Part shown: one piece after another, positions 36,022 to 45,816 of the stretch
Layout of the letters: each line of letters begins with the position of its first letter
Position numbering within the stretch: position 1 is the first letter of the stretch
DNA from: Anodontia alba
Taxonomy: Eukaryota > Mollusca > Bivalvia > Lucinida > Lucinidae
Direction: 5' to 3'
DNA length: 64,000 bases
Assembly: GCA_964016985.1 (NCBI GenBank)
Contig: OZ024824.1
Coordinates: forward strand, 47,289,168 to 47,353,167
Notes under the pieces: model-generated
What the model was told of the DNA's origin: nothing
The model's input: only the letters and a program-made list of their open reading frames with translations
The model's database searches: none
Program-made: the position numbers and the translations under genes

Positions 36022-36719
36022 CAAGCAAATTCCATGGGGAATTTATGTCCCCCGCCTAATTTTTATTTGAGGTGTTAAAAATGGTAAAGTTAACCAGAGG
36101 ACCACTGGTCCTGTATCAAATACCTAAGTATTGAAGCAGGAAACCAGTGATAAAAAATAATTTCAAGATTCTGAAAAAAACCACATGCATATCTTCAGAC
36201 CATCCTTAAAGCACCTGTAAAGTTTCAAAGGATCGGCTTAAAACTGTGGTAGGAGTTATGGGGTCAAGGTACCTACTCCCTATATGCTTCTGTAGTATTA
36301 GAACTAAAAAAATGTCTAAGTTAAAAATGCAGAAAAAGTGGTAAAATATTATTTCAGGATTCTGAAAAAAAACCACATGCATATCTTCAGGCCATCCTAA
36401 AAGCCCTTGTAAAGTTTCAAAAGGACCAGACAAAAACTGTGGGAGGAGTAAAGGGGACAAGGTGCCTGCACCCTATATACTTCTGCAATATTAGAACTCA
36501 AAAAATGTCTAAGTTAAAAATGCAGAAAAAGTAATAAAAAAATATTTCAGGATTCTGAAAAATCCACCTGCATATTTTCAGGCCATCCTAAAAGCCCAGG
36601 TAAAGTTTCAAAAGGATCGGCCAAAAACTGTGGGAGGAGTTAAGGGGACAAGGTACCTACTCCCTATAGACTTCTGTAAAATTAGAACTCAAAAAATGTC
36701 TAAGTTCAAAACGTGTAAA

Positions 36720-37048
36720 TTTGTTTGTTTGATTTGGGCTTAACGTCGCTTTCAACCTTTTTCAGTCATATCGCGACGGTGTCTGGATGTGGCAGGGAGC
36801 TCAATGCTCACTTTTAGAGTGCTGCCTCACTGAAATATCACGCCCCAGACACTTTGACATGATATTCCACCCAGTCACATTATACTGACACTGAGCTGAC
36901 CAGTTCTAGCTCTACTTTCTTAATGCTGAGCGCCAAGCGAAAGAGCAGCTAGTACCATTTTTAAAGTCTTTGGTATGACCCGGCCGGGGATCGAACCCGC
37001 AACCTCCCGGTCACAAAGCGGACGCTCTACCACTGAGCCACTGTGCCG
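36720..37048 (-). mobile_element. tRNA-derived SINE (reverse orientation)
   Basis: On the minus strand: box A AGTGGCTCAGTGGTAGAG (37025-37042), box B GGTTCGATCCCC (36987-36998), a 329-bp body and tail CGTTAAGCCCAAATCAAAC. GTTCAAAACGTGTAAA flanks it without mismatch at 36704-36719 and 37049-37064. The perfect duplication suggests the youngest insertion of the three. It sits in an F unit. Confidence 0.92.
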
Positions 37049-38738
37049 GTTCAAAACGTGTAAAAAGTGATAAAAAAATAATTTCAGGATTCTGAATAAA
37101 CCACATGCATATCTTCAGACCATCCTTAAAGCACCTGTACAGTTTCAAAAGGATCGGCCAAAAACTGTGGGAGGAGTTAAGGGGACAAGGTACCTGCTCC
37201 CAATATACTCCTGTAGTATTAGAACTCAAAAAATGTCTAAGTAAAAAATGCGGAAAAAGTAATAAAAAATTATTTCAGGATTCTGAAAAAACCACATGCA
37301 TATCTTCAGGCCAACCTGAAAGCCCATGTAAAGTTTCAAAAGGATCGGCCAAAAACTGTGGGAGGAGTTAAGGGGACAAGGTACCTACTCCCTATACACT
37401 TCTGTAGTATTAGAAATCGAAAAATGACTAAGTTAAAAATGCGGAAAAAGTAATAAAAAATTATTTCAGGATTCTAAAAAATCCACCTGCATATTTTCAG
37501 GCCATCCTAAAAGCCCACGTAAAGTTTCAAAAGGATCGGCCAAAAACTGTGGGAGGAGTTAAGGGGACAAGGTACCTACTCCCTATAGACTTCTGTAAAA
37601 TTAGAACTCAAAAAATGTCTAAGTTCAAAGCGTGTTAAAAGTGATAAAAAATAATTTCAGGATTCTGAATAAACCACATGCATATCTTCAGACCATCCTT
37701 AAAGCACCTGTACAGTTTCAAAAGGATCGGCCAAAAACTGTGGGAGGAGTTAAGGGGACAAGGTACCTGCTCCCTATATACTCCTGTAGTATTAGAACTC
37801 AAAAAATGTCTAAGTTAAAAATGTGGAAAAAGTAATAAAAAATTATTTCAGGATTCTGAAAAAACCACATGCATATCTTCAGGCCATCCTGAAAGCCCAT
37901 GTAAAGTTTCAAAAGGATCGGCCAAAAACTGTGGGAGGAGTTAAGGGGACAAGGTACCTACTCCCTATACACTTCTGTAGTATTAGAAATCTAAAAATGA
38001 CTAAGTTAAAAATGCGGAAAAAGTAATAAAAAATTATTTCAGGATTCTGAAAAAACCACATGCATATCTTCATACCATCCTTAAAACACCTGTAAAGTTT
38101 CAAAAGAATCGGCCAAAAACTGTGGGAGGAGTTAAGGGGACAAGGTACCTACTCCCTATAGACTTCTGTAGTATTAGAACTCAAAAAAAGTCTAAGTAAA
38201 AAATGCAGAAAAAGTGATAAAAAATTATTTCAGGATTCTGAAAAAACCACATGCATATCTTCAGGCCATCCTAAAAGCCCATGTAAAGTTTCAAAAGGAT
38301 CGGCCAAAAACTGTGGGAGGAGTTAAGGGGACAAGGTACCTACTCCCTATACACTTCTGTAGTATTAGAACTCAAAAAATGTCTAAGTTAAAAATGCGGA
38401 AAAAGTGATAAAAAATTATTTCAGGATTCTGAAAAAACCACATGCATATATTCAGGCCATCCTAAAAGCCCATGTAAAGTTTCAAAACGATCGTCCAAAA
38501 ACTGTGGGAGGAGTTAAGGGGACAAGGTACCTACTCCCTATAGACTTCTGTAATATTAGAACTCAAAAAATGTCTAAGTTAAAAATGCAGAAAAAGTGAT
38601 AAAAAATTATTTCAGGATTCTGAAAAAACCACATGCATATCTTCATACCATCCTTAAAACACCTGTAAAGTTTCAAAAGGATTGGACAGAAACTGTGGGA
38701 GGAGTTAAGGGGACAAAGTACCCACTAAAAACTCGGAA

Positions 38739-38806
38739 CCACGCACCACGCGCCACGCGCCACGCACCACGCGCCACGCGCCACGCACCACGCACCACGC
38801 CCCACG
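38739..38806 (+). repeat. GC-rich minisatellite CCACGCR
   Basis: About nine copies of a 7-bp word alternating CCACGCA and CCACGCG in otherwise AT-rich sequence, placed where other families have GGACGGAC words before the tail hairpin. Confidence 0.9.
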
Positions 38807-38869
38807 GAAAACCAAAAACAGTGTCCCTCCACTTTTCTTCGAAAAGGCGGGGGACAAAAAAAAAAAAAG

Positions 38870-39010
38870 ATCTAACAATTATATCAAAACCACATGCACA
38901 TCCTCATACCATGAAGAAAACATGCAATGTTTCAAAACGATGGGTACAAAACTGTAAGAGGAGTTGCTTTCACAAGAGATACCCACTGTCTATATATTGA
39001 GGGTGTAAAA
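38870..39010 (+). repeat. F-related (F') repeat, right piece
   Basis: ATTATATCAAAACCACATGC, TTTCAAAACGATGGG and CTATATATTGAGGGTG match 35834-36021. Short perfect hairpins follow at 39036-39058 (AAGTTTTTGG/CCAAAAACTT). Confidence 0.6.
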
Positions 39011-40370
39011 TATATATCCTATCATATTCACCAAAAGTTTTTGGTTACCAAAAACTTACCATACTTTGCCCCAAAATCTGAGTAAGTCCATTTAATTACT
39101 TGTTAACTTGTCTAGAAGCTGTTGGGTGAGTGGCAAACAGTCTAGGTCCTGATCAGATGACAATCTGTCTAATACTTTGTGTACATTTGGTAACCGTACG
39201 GTATAGACAATACAAGATGTTTTTGTTTCTGGCATACCACTTGACAGATTGTGGTAAAAGCTGCATATATGGCTAGAAACAACACTTTTTGCTACCATTT
39301 GCTCAGCCTATTCTGATCCTCATTTACCATAATGGAGAAACATTAAATTTGAAATTTTTTTGCATTTTCCAAACTAATACTGTATATGGTATACAGTAAA
39401 TAAAACATTCTTACCTTTCCAACTTTACCTATTTTTAATGCAACAGACTGGTCTTTCATAATGAGCTTTAAATTATTTTATTAACACATTCTAAGAAAGT
39501 ATCATTTCAATGTTACTTCTTCCAAAGCTAAGGAAATGGCCAACTTTGATAGCGGAATGATTTTACACTTGATTCTGGACAGTGTCAGTCTGTATTTCAA
39601 TCCTCATACAAGAACTGTTAAGGGGAATGGATACACTTTCAAGGGAGGCAATTATTTCAAAATTGTTTTTTTGGCTCCCTTCTGAAAAGAGGTTTACTCT
39701 AAACGGAGCAAACTGATTCCCTTCAGATCAGACCCCTTTTTCAGTAGGGGCTGGGTGTGTTGGGAAAGCAATTAGAGTGTCACAAAACTTGTCTCCCTTT
39801 GACATAAAAAGGGTGGAAAATCTAGCAGTTATGTAAAGGCTATGGTGACATCTTAAGTTGATAAAGGAGAAATTTAAAACATTAAAGCAATCCAGCTACC
39901 ACAATATCTTGCTTGAATAAAAAGCTTTTGTAGGTACACCCAACACTATTCTGAGTATCCACAACACACATCTCTATCACCCTCTTTTAATGCACACTCA
40001 CTGCTTTCCAGAATATGTTTTTCATTCTTCTCCCAAAATATGTAATTCCACACTCTACTTCTCCGAAACATTTTTGTTAGTTTTCCAAATGTTGAGGGTT
40101 CTCATAATTATGAGCTGCCCTGTCAAGGGCAAACTTCTGTGGCTTTTTTTTTGCTTGTTTTTTTTTTTTTTTTTTTATTTGTTTGTTTGTTTGTTTGTTT
40201 GTTTTTTGCTGTTGTTTTTTTTTTGTGCATAATATTGATCCAGATAAAGTTTTTTCTAATTTTTCCACAAAAATATATGTTGTGGGTTTACTCTTTGGTT
40301 GAAAAAAGCATCTCACTGTATTTACCCTAAATAAATCTTCTCCTTACCAAAATGGCTCTAAACATTTATA
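39011..40370. other. Intron stretch with scattered small repeats
   Basis: No gene supported. It holds part of the dyad family also seen at 43.2-43.5 kb (39090-39170, GTGAGTGGCAAACAGTCTAG), a perfect short palindrome TACTGTATA/TATACAGTA at 39378-39398, a second copy of the 17.5 kb interspersed repeat (39620-39835) and a TTTG microsatellite with T runs (40144-40230). Confidence 0.55.
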
Positions 40371-43199
40371 CAAGAGGCCCATGGGCCACGGGTCGCTCAC
40401 CTGAGTGACATAGCCACTGCAGATATGCAGATGTTATGCAACATTTTTCCAGTCCTGTCATCGCAGCTAATGAAAAGATCAACCTTTAAGCAGTTCTTAA
40501 TTTTGAAGAAGAATATTATATATGGCATGACAGTCAATGGAGCATGATCATTTGAACAAACTCTCAATCACATTTCAACAGTAGGATCAATGTGAAATTT
40601 GGAGGCAATTGGCTAATTGGTTTCTGAAGAATCATGATTTTATACATGTAAACAGCACAGTGGCAGGGAAATATAATAAACATAAAGAAGATGGCAGCCA
40701 TCTTGGATTTCTAATCAGAATGATTTTAACTACTGTTGATCTACAAGTCACCTCGATACTTTCAATGAACTTTGAGTCGGTTCAGGAGAAAAAGTTCAAA
40801 ACAAGATTTTCAAGATGGCCACCACAGCCGCAATTTGGGATTCCCTATCACAACGATTTGAGCTATTTTTCATCTACAAGTCACCCCGATGCTTCCTATC
40901 AAGTTTCGAGTCAATTGGCCTTTCAGTTCAGAAGAAGAAGGGAAAAATAGATTTTCAAGATGGCTGCCATCTTGGATTTCCGATTGGAACGATTTTAGCT
41001 ATTTTTATATCTACAAGTCATCCCAATCCTTCCTACCAATTTTCAAATCAACTGGCCCTTTGGTTCAGGAAAATAAGTGAAAAAAAGAGTTTCAAGATGG
41101 CCACCATGATGGCCATCTTGGATTTCCGATCCAAACAATTTAAGCTATTTTAGATCTACAAGTCACCCAAATGCTTCCTACCAAGTTTCGAATCAAATGG
41201 CCTTTCAGTTCAGGAGAAGCAGCGAAAAATAGATATTCAAGATGGCTGTCATGGCAACCATCTTGGATTTCTGATAGGGATGATTTCAGCTATTTTTGAT
41301 CTACAGGTCACCCTGATGCTTCCTACCTAGTTTAAAGTCAATAAGCCTTTTGGTTCAGGAGAAGAAGTGAAAAACAGATTTTCAAGATGGCTACCATGGT
41401 GGCCATCTTGGATTTCCACTCGGAACGATTTTAGCCAATTTCAATCTATAAGTCAACCCAATGCTTCCTACCAAGTTTCAAGTAAATTGGCTCTTGGGTT
41501 TAGGAGAAGAAGCGAAAAAAAGATTTTCAAGAGGGCCACCATGGCGGCCATCTTGGATTTCCAATCAGCATGATTTTAGCTACTTTTGATCTACAAGTTA
41601 CCCTGATGCGTCCTACCAAGTTTGGAGTCAATAGGCCTTTCGGCTCAGGAGTAGAAGAGAAAAACAGATTTTCAAGATGGCGACCATGGCCGCTATCTTG
41701 GATTTCTGATTGGAAGGATTTTAGCTACTTTTGATCTACAAGTCACCCCAATGCTTCCTACCAAGTTTCGAGTCAATTGGCATTTTGGGTCAGGAGAAGA
41801 AGCGAAAAATAGATTTTCAAGATGGCCGCCATGGAGGCCATCTTGGATTTAGGATCCGCAAAATTTTAGCTATTTTTTATCTACATGTCACACCTATGCT
41901 TCCTAGCAAAATTGGAGTCAATTGGCCTTTCGGTTCAGGAGAAGAAGTAAAAAATAAATTTTCAAGACGGCTGCCATGGCAGCCATCTTGGATTTCCGAT
42001 CGGAACAATTTTAGCTATTTTTGATCTACAAGTCACCCCAATGCTTCCTACCAGGTTTGGAGTCAATTGGCTTTTGGGTTCAGGAGAAGAAGTGAAAAAT
42101 AGATTTTCAAGATGGCTGCCATGGCGGCCATCTTGGATTTCCGATTGCCATGATTTTAGCTATTTTTGATCTACAAGTCAACCCAATGCTTCCTAGCAAG
42201 TTTGGAGTCAATTGGCCTTTCGGTTCAGGAAAAGAAGCAAAAAATAGATTTTTAGAATGGCTGCCATGGTGGCCATCTTGGATTTCCAATCGGCACGATT
42301 TTAGCTATTTTTGATCTACAAGTCACCCCAATGCTTCCTAGCAAGTTTGGAGTCAATTGGCCTTTTGGTTCAGGAGAAGAAGCGAAAAATAGATTTTCAA
42401 GATGGCAGCCATGGCAGCCATCTTGGATTTCCGATCGGCACGATTTTTGCTATTTTTTATCTACAAGTCACCCCAATGCTTCCTACCAGGTTTGGAGTCA
42501 ATTGGCGTTTGGGTTCAGAAGAAGAAGCGAAAAATAGATTTTCAAGATGGCTGCCATGGCGGCCATCTTGGATATCCGATCGGCATGCTTTTAGCAATTT
42601 TTGATCTACAAGTCACCCCGATGCTTCCTAGCAAGTTTGGAGTCAATTGGCCTTTCGGTTCAGGAAAAGAAGCAAAAAAATAGATTTTCAAGATGGCTGC
42701 CATGGCGGCCATCTTGGATTTCCAATCGGCATGATTTTAGCTATTTTTGATCTACAAGTCACCCCAATGCTTCCTTGCAAGTCTGGAGTCAATTGGCCTT
42801 TCGGGTCAGGAGAAGAAGCGAAAAATAGATTTTCAAGATGGAGGCCATGGCGGCCATCTTGGATTTCCGATCGGCACGATTTTAGCTATTTTTGATCTAC
42901 AGTCACCCCGATGCTTCCTAGCAAGTTTGGAGTCAATTGGCCTTTCAGTTCAGGAGAAGAAGCGAAAAATAGATTTTCAAGATGGCGGCCATCTTGGATT
43001 TCCGATCGGCACGATTTTATCTATTTTTGATCTACACGTCACCCTGATGCTTCCTACCAAGTATTGAGTCAATTGGCCCAGGGGTGTAGGAGGAGTAGGC
43101 TTTTAAAGCAATTGTTGACGCCGCACGACGGACGACTCAAGATGGACATTGACTGACCACAATAGCTCACCATGAGCACTTCGTGCTCAGGTGAGCTAA
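40371..43199 (+). mobile_element. Satellite-core element: head type 3, A core, A tail
   Basis: It starts CAAGAGGCCCATGGGCC, then ACGGGTCGCTCACCTGAG. The head runs to about 40690, followed by some sixteen A units. Those between 41.8 and 43.0 kb are highly alike. The tail has TAGGCTTTTAAAGCAATTG, GACGCCGCACGACGGACG, GAGCACTTCGTGCTC and AGGTGAGCTAA. The best-preserved A element in the window and a good reference copy. Several ~100-codon frames with the same peptide are unit translations. Confidence 0.9.
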
Positions 43200-43202
43200 A
43201 AA

Positions 43203-43500
43203 GTACCATTTTATTACCTGCTGATATGTCTAAGAGTGCTGGATGAGTGGTGGATAGTGTAGACCCTGATCACACACATGGGTGAAAGTCCAGAAATCCT
43301 CATACTGAAAATCCACTTTTCTAATACTGAAAACTACCTTTTACCTATACTTTGTATGCGAGGAAAATCTTCTCAATACTGAATTCAGTACAATTAATAC
43401 TAAAAATCTTTCATCCATGCAGCATCTGATCAAGTCTACACTGTTTGCTCATGCTCAATATTTTGTTAACTTTTACCACTCTCTAGCCAGATTCAGCAGT
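43203..43500. repeat. Dyad repeat (MITE-like)
   Basis: Arms 43259-43288 (GTAGACCCTGATCA..ATGGGTGAAAG) and 43408-43439 (CTTTCATCCATG..TGATCAAGTCTAC) are inverted. Weaker pairing extends outward. The interior has three TACTGAA words. A related half occurs at 39090-39170. No target duplication was identified. At 43519-43592 a further small inverted repeat (AAAATAGGCTTTGAT / TCAAAGCCTATTTT) precedes an A run. Confidence 0.6.
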
Positions 43501-43757
43501 CGCAAATTAATATTTTCTTATTTTTTGCAGAAAATAGGCTTTGATAATTCATACAAATTGAGGATAGCATTTGCGTGAAATGTCAAAGCCTATTTTTTAC
43601 AAAAAAAAAAAAAAAAAAAAAAAAAAAAGGAAAATATTTCAAAATGTCATTTAAAATTTTTATCCAGCATGCTAATTGTTAATATAGTAAGGACAACTAT
43701 GGGAAAATACCAAAAACATGATCTGAGGCTTATCTGGAGCTATGGCAGATTTTTGTC

Positions 43758-43848
43758 TTGCCTCCAGGCAAATATCTTATCTCCAGGCACATACCTTATC
43801 TTGCTTCCAGGCACATACCTTATCTTGACTCCAGACACATACCTTATC
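43758..43848. repeat. 20-24 bp minisatellite across an exon-intron border
   Basis: Four units: two exact 24-mers in length (43801-43824 and 43825-43848), a 20-bp unit before them and a diverged one. The last unit includes the final six coding bases of the B-box 1 exon, and each good unit recreates GATAAG followed by GTATGTG on the minus strand. Confidence 0.9.
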
Positions 43849-43931
43849 AAAACAATTACGACACAATGAAGTGACACATTCTGCACATTTCACCACTGAC
43901 AGCTTCTTTCTACATTCTTGACAAAAATTTT
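43843..43931 (-). CDS. Exon: B-box 1, first half
   Basis: The minus-strand acceptor GGATATTTTTCAG and donor GATAAG|GTATGT bound 89 nt. The exon opens with the last two bases of a split codon. It encodes NFCQECRKKLSVVKC, then AECVTSLCRNCFDK: three CxxC pairs with the spacing of a B-box 1 zinc site. Joined to the next exon (starting IHKRSNKLQQH) it gains the two His residues that complete the site. The donor lies in a 20-24 bp tandem repeat, so near-copies of GATAAGGTATGTG occur downstream at 24-nt steps (see findings). The preceding exon was not found in 43932-44106. Confidence 0.8.
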
Positions 43932-44438
43932 CTGAAAAATATCCAAGCAAAATCATATCTTCAGATAAGGCACTGTTTTCAACTGAAAATACTAATACTT
44001 TTCTTATTTCTCCATAACAACTTAAGTTGTGGGACTCATTAGAAGTATATCATTGTCAGAGGTCTTTCTGCTGAGTACCCACTACGTTTTCACTGAGAAA
44101 TAAGAACAAGAGGCCCATGGGCCACAACGCTCACCTGAGTTAACTGCCCCAAGTTTTTCCCATTATAAGTCTATGGGAGCTAATGACCCCTGGGGTGTGG
44201 CCAGTTTGGGCACCAGGGGCTTGATTGGCAGGATTTATCTAGGGGACCACTAAACATTGCTACATACAAAATATAAAATGTGTGGGCATCATGGTTTCAG
44301 AGAAGAAGATTTTTTTAAGTTTTTCCCATAATAAATCTATGGGAGCTAATGACCCCCAGGGCATGGCCAGTTTGGACCCCCCGAGGCTTGACTGGCAGGA
44401 TTTATGTAGGGGACCACTAAACATTACTACATACTAAA

Positions 44439-45816
44439 CAAGAGGGCTCTAATTCGCTCACCTGAATGTCACTGTCTCTAGTATATTCTAAAGACTATGA
44501 TTTCTCTTCGTAGGACTATGTATGTTTATATTTGTTGAAAAGAATGTTTTTGGGTGACGGGTTGGGGGATGCTGGACAGAAGCATGATCGCATGGTGCCT
44601 TATTGTTGAATAGGCATGTGAACTAGATGAAGCTATGTAACCAAATATCAAAAGCCATGGCCTTCTGGTTTCAGACAAAAAGTTTTTAAAGGTTTTCCAT
44701 ATCTAAGTATATATAAAACAAGATTGTGGCTATGGTGGCCATCTTGGATTTCTAATAGGGACGATTTTAATTAGTTTTGATCTACAAGTCACCCTGATGC
44801 TTCCTACCAAGTTTAAAGTCAAAAAGCCTTTGGATTCCGGAGAAGAAGCCAAAACTAGATTTTCAAGCTGGCCACCATGGCAGGCATCTTGGATTTCTGA
44901 TCAGAAAGATTTTAGCTATTTTTGACCTATAAATCAACCCGATGCTTCCTACCAAGTTTCGAGTCAACTGGTTTTCTCAGTTTCCTACCAAGTTTGGAGT
45001 CAATTGGCTTTTGGCTTTAGGAGAAGAAGTGAAAAATAGATTTTGAAGATGGCTGCCATGTTGGCCATCTTGGATTTTAGATAGGCATGATTTTAGATAT
45101 TTTTGATCTACAAGTCACCCGGATGCTTCCTACCTAGTTTAAAGTCAATAAGCCTTTCGATTCAGAAGCGAAAAATAGATGCCATGGTTGCCATCTTGCA
45201 TTTCCGATCGGAACTATTTTAGCTATTTTTGATCTATAAGTCACACCAATCCTTCCTACCAAGTTTGGAGCCAATTGGCTTTTGGGTTAGAAGAAGCGAA
45301 AAATAGATTTTCAAGATGGCAGCCATCTTGGATTTCTGATCGGCATGATTTTAGCTATTTTTGATCTACAAGTCACCCCAATACTTCCTAGCAAGCTTGG
45401 AGTCAATTGGCCTTGTGGTTCAGAATAAGCGAAAAACAGATTTTCAAGATGGCTGCCATGGCGGCCATCTCGGATTTCCGAAAGGCATGAATTTAGCTAT
45501 TTTTCATCTACAAGTCACCCAGATGCTTCCTAGCAAGTTTGAAGTTAATTGGCCTTTCAGTTCAGGAGAAGAAGCGAAAAAAAGATTTTCAAAATGGCGG
45601 CCATGGCAGCGATCTTGGATTTCTGATAGGAACAATTTTGGCTATTTTTGATCTACAAGTTACCCCGATGCCTCCTACCAAGTATCGAGCCAATTGGCCC
45701 AGGGTGTAGGAGTAGGCTTTTAAAGCAATTGTTGACGCTGCGCTACACACGACAGACAACAGACATTGACTGACCACAATAGCCCACCATGAGCACTTTG
45801 TGCTCAGGTGAGTTAA
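44439..45816 (+). mobile_element. Nested satellite-core element with A core and A tail
   Basis: It starts CAAGAGGGCTCTAATTCGCT, then CACCTGAATGTCACTG, a head unlike the other A copies. A units run from about 44710, with the tail TAGGCTTTTAAAGCAATTG, GACAGACAACAGACATTGAC, hairpin GAGCACTTTGTGCTC and AGGTGAGTTAA. The flanks CATACTAAA and TAAGCTGTGG join to a B form present intact at 47.1 kb (ACTAAATAAGCTGTGG). No target duplication. Confidence 0.86.

Larger units (their letters stand above)
36022..38857 (+). mobile_element. Satellite-core element with F core (191-bp units)
   Basis: It starts CAAGCAAATTCCATGGGGAA with a 5' hairpin (AAATTCC..GGAATTT) and TATGTCCCCCGCC. About twelve units of 191 bp follow (ATTTCAGGATTCTGAAAAA, CCACATGCATATCTTCAGGC, AAGTTTCAAAAGGATCGGCC, AACTGTGGGAGGAGTTAAGG, ACCTACTCCCTATA). 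The tail starts with a GC-rich CCACGCR array (38739-38806), then the hairpin CTTTTCTTCGAAAAG and GGCGGGGGACA. Three near-identical open frames start exactly 191 bp apart (38214, 38405, 38596), showing that they are repeat shadows. Confidence 0.82.
11051..43931 (-). other. Multi-exon gene: tandem B-box plus coiled coil (RBCC/TRIM-like), 5 exons seen
   Basis: Five exons on the minus strand join in frame: 89, 59, 145, 81 and 168 nt, about 180 residues. Phases fit throughout (exon 1 ends phase 0; exon 2 ends with two bases that complete a Gly codon in exon 3; exons 4 and 5 are phase 0). The product has B-box 1 (exons 1-2), B-box 2 (exon 3) and a helical segment (exons 4-5), as in RBCC/TRIM proteins. 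A RING before and a C-terminal module after would be expected; neither is seen. The missing parts lie outside the window or were not recognised. RNF17-type Tudor proteins also carry B-boxes and are an alternative. Introns total about 32 kb and are filled with transposons. Confidence 0.75.

Noticed and set aside
38739..38806. CRISPR-like or promoter CpG array
   Set aside because: A 7-bp simple minisatellite without spacers; CpG-rich but positioned as the tail repeat of an F element.
39092..39298. 68-codon minus-strand frame with a possible acceptor TTTCTAG, considered as an exon of the RBCC gene
   Set aside because: Exons at 43843 and 25372 join directly to a complete B-box 1 in phase, leaving no room for it, and part of the segment belongs to the dyad repeat seen again near 43.2 kb.
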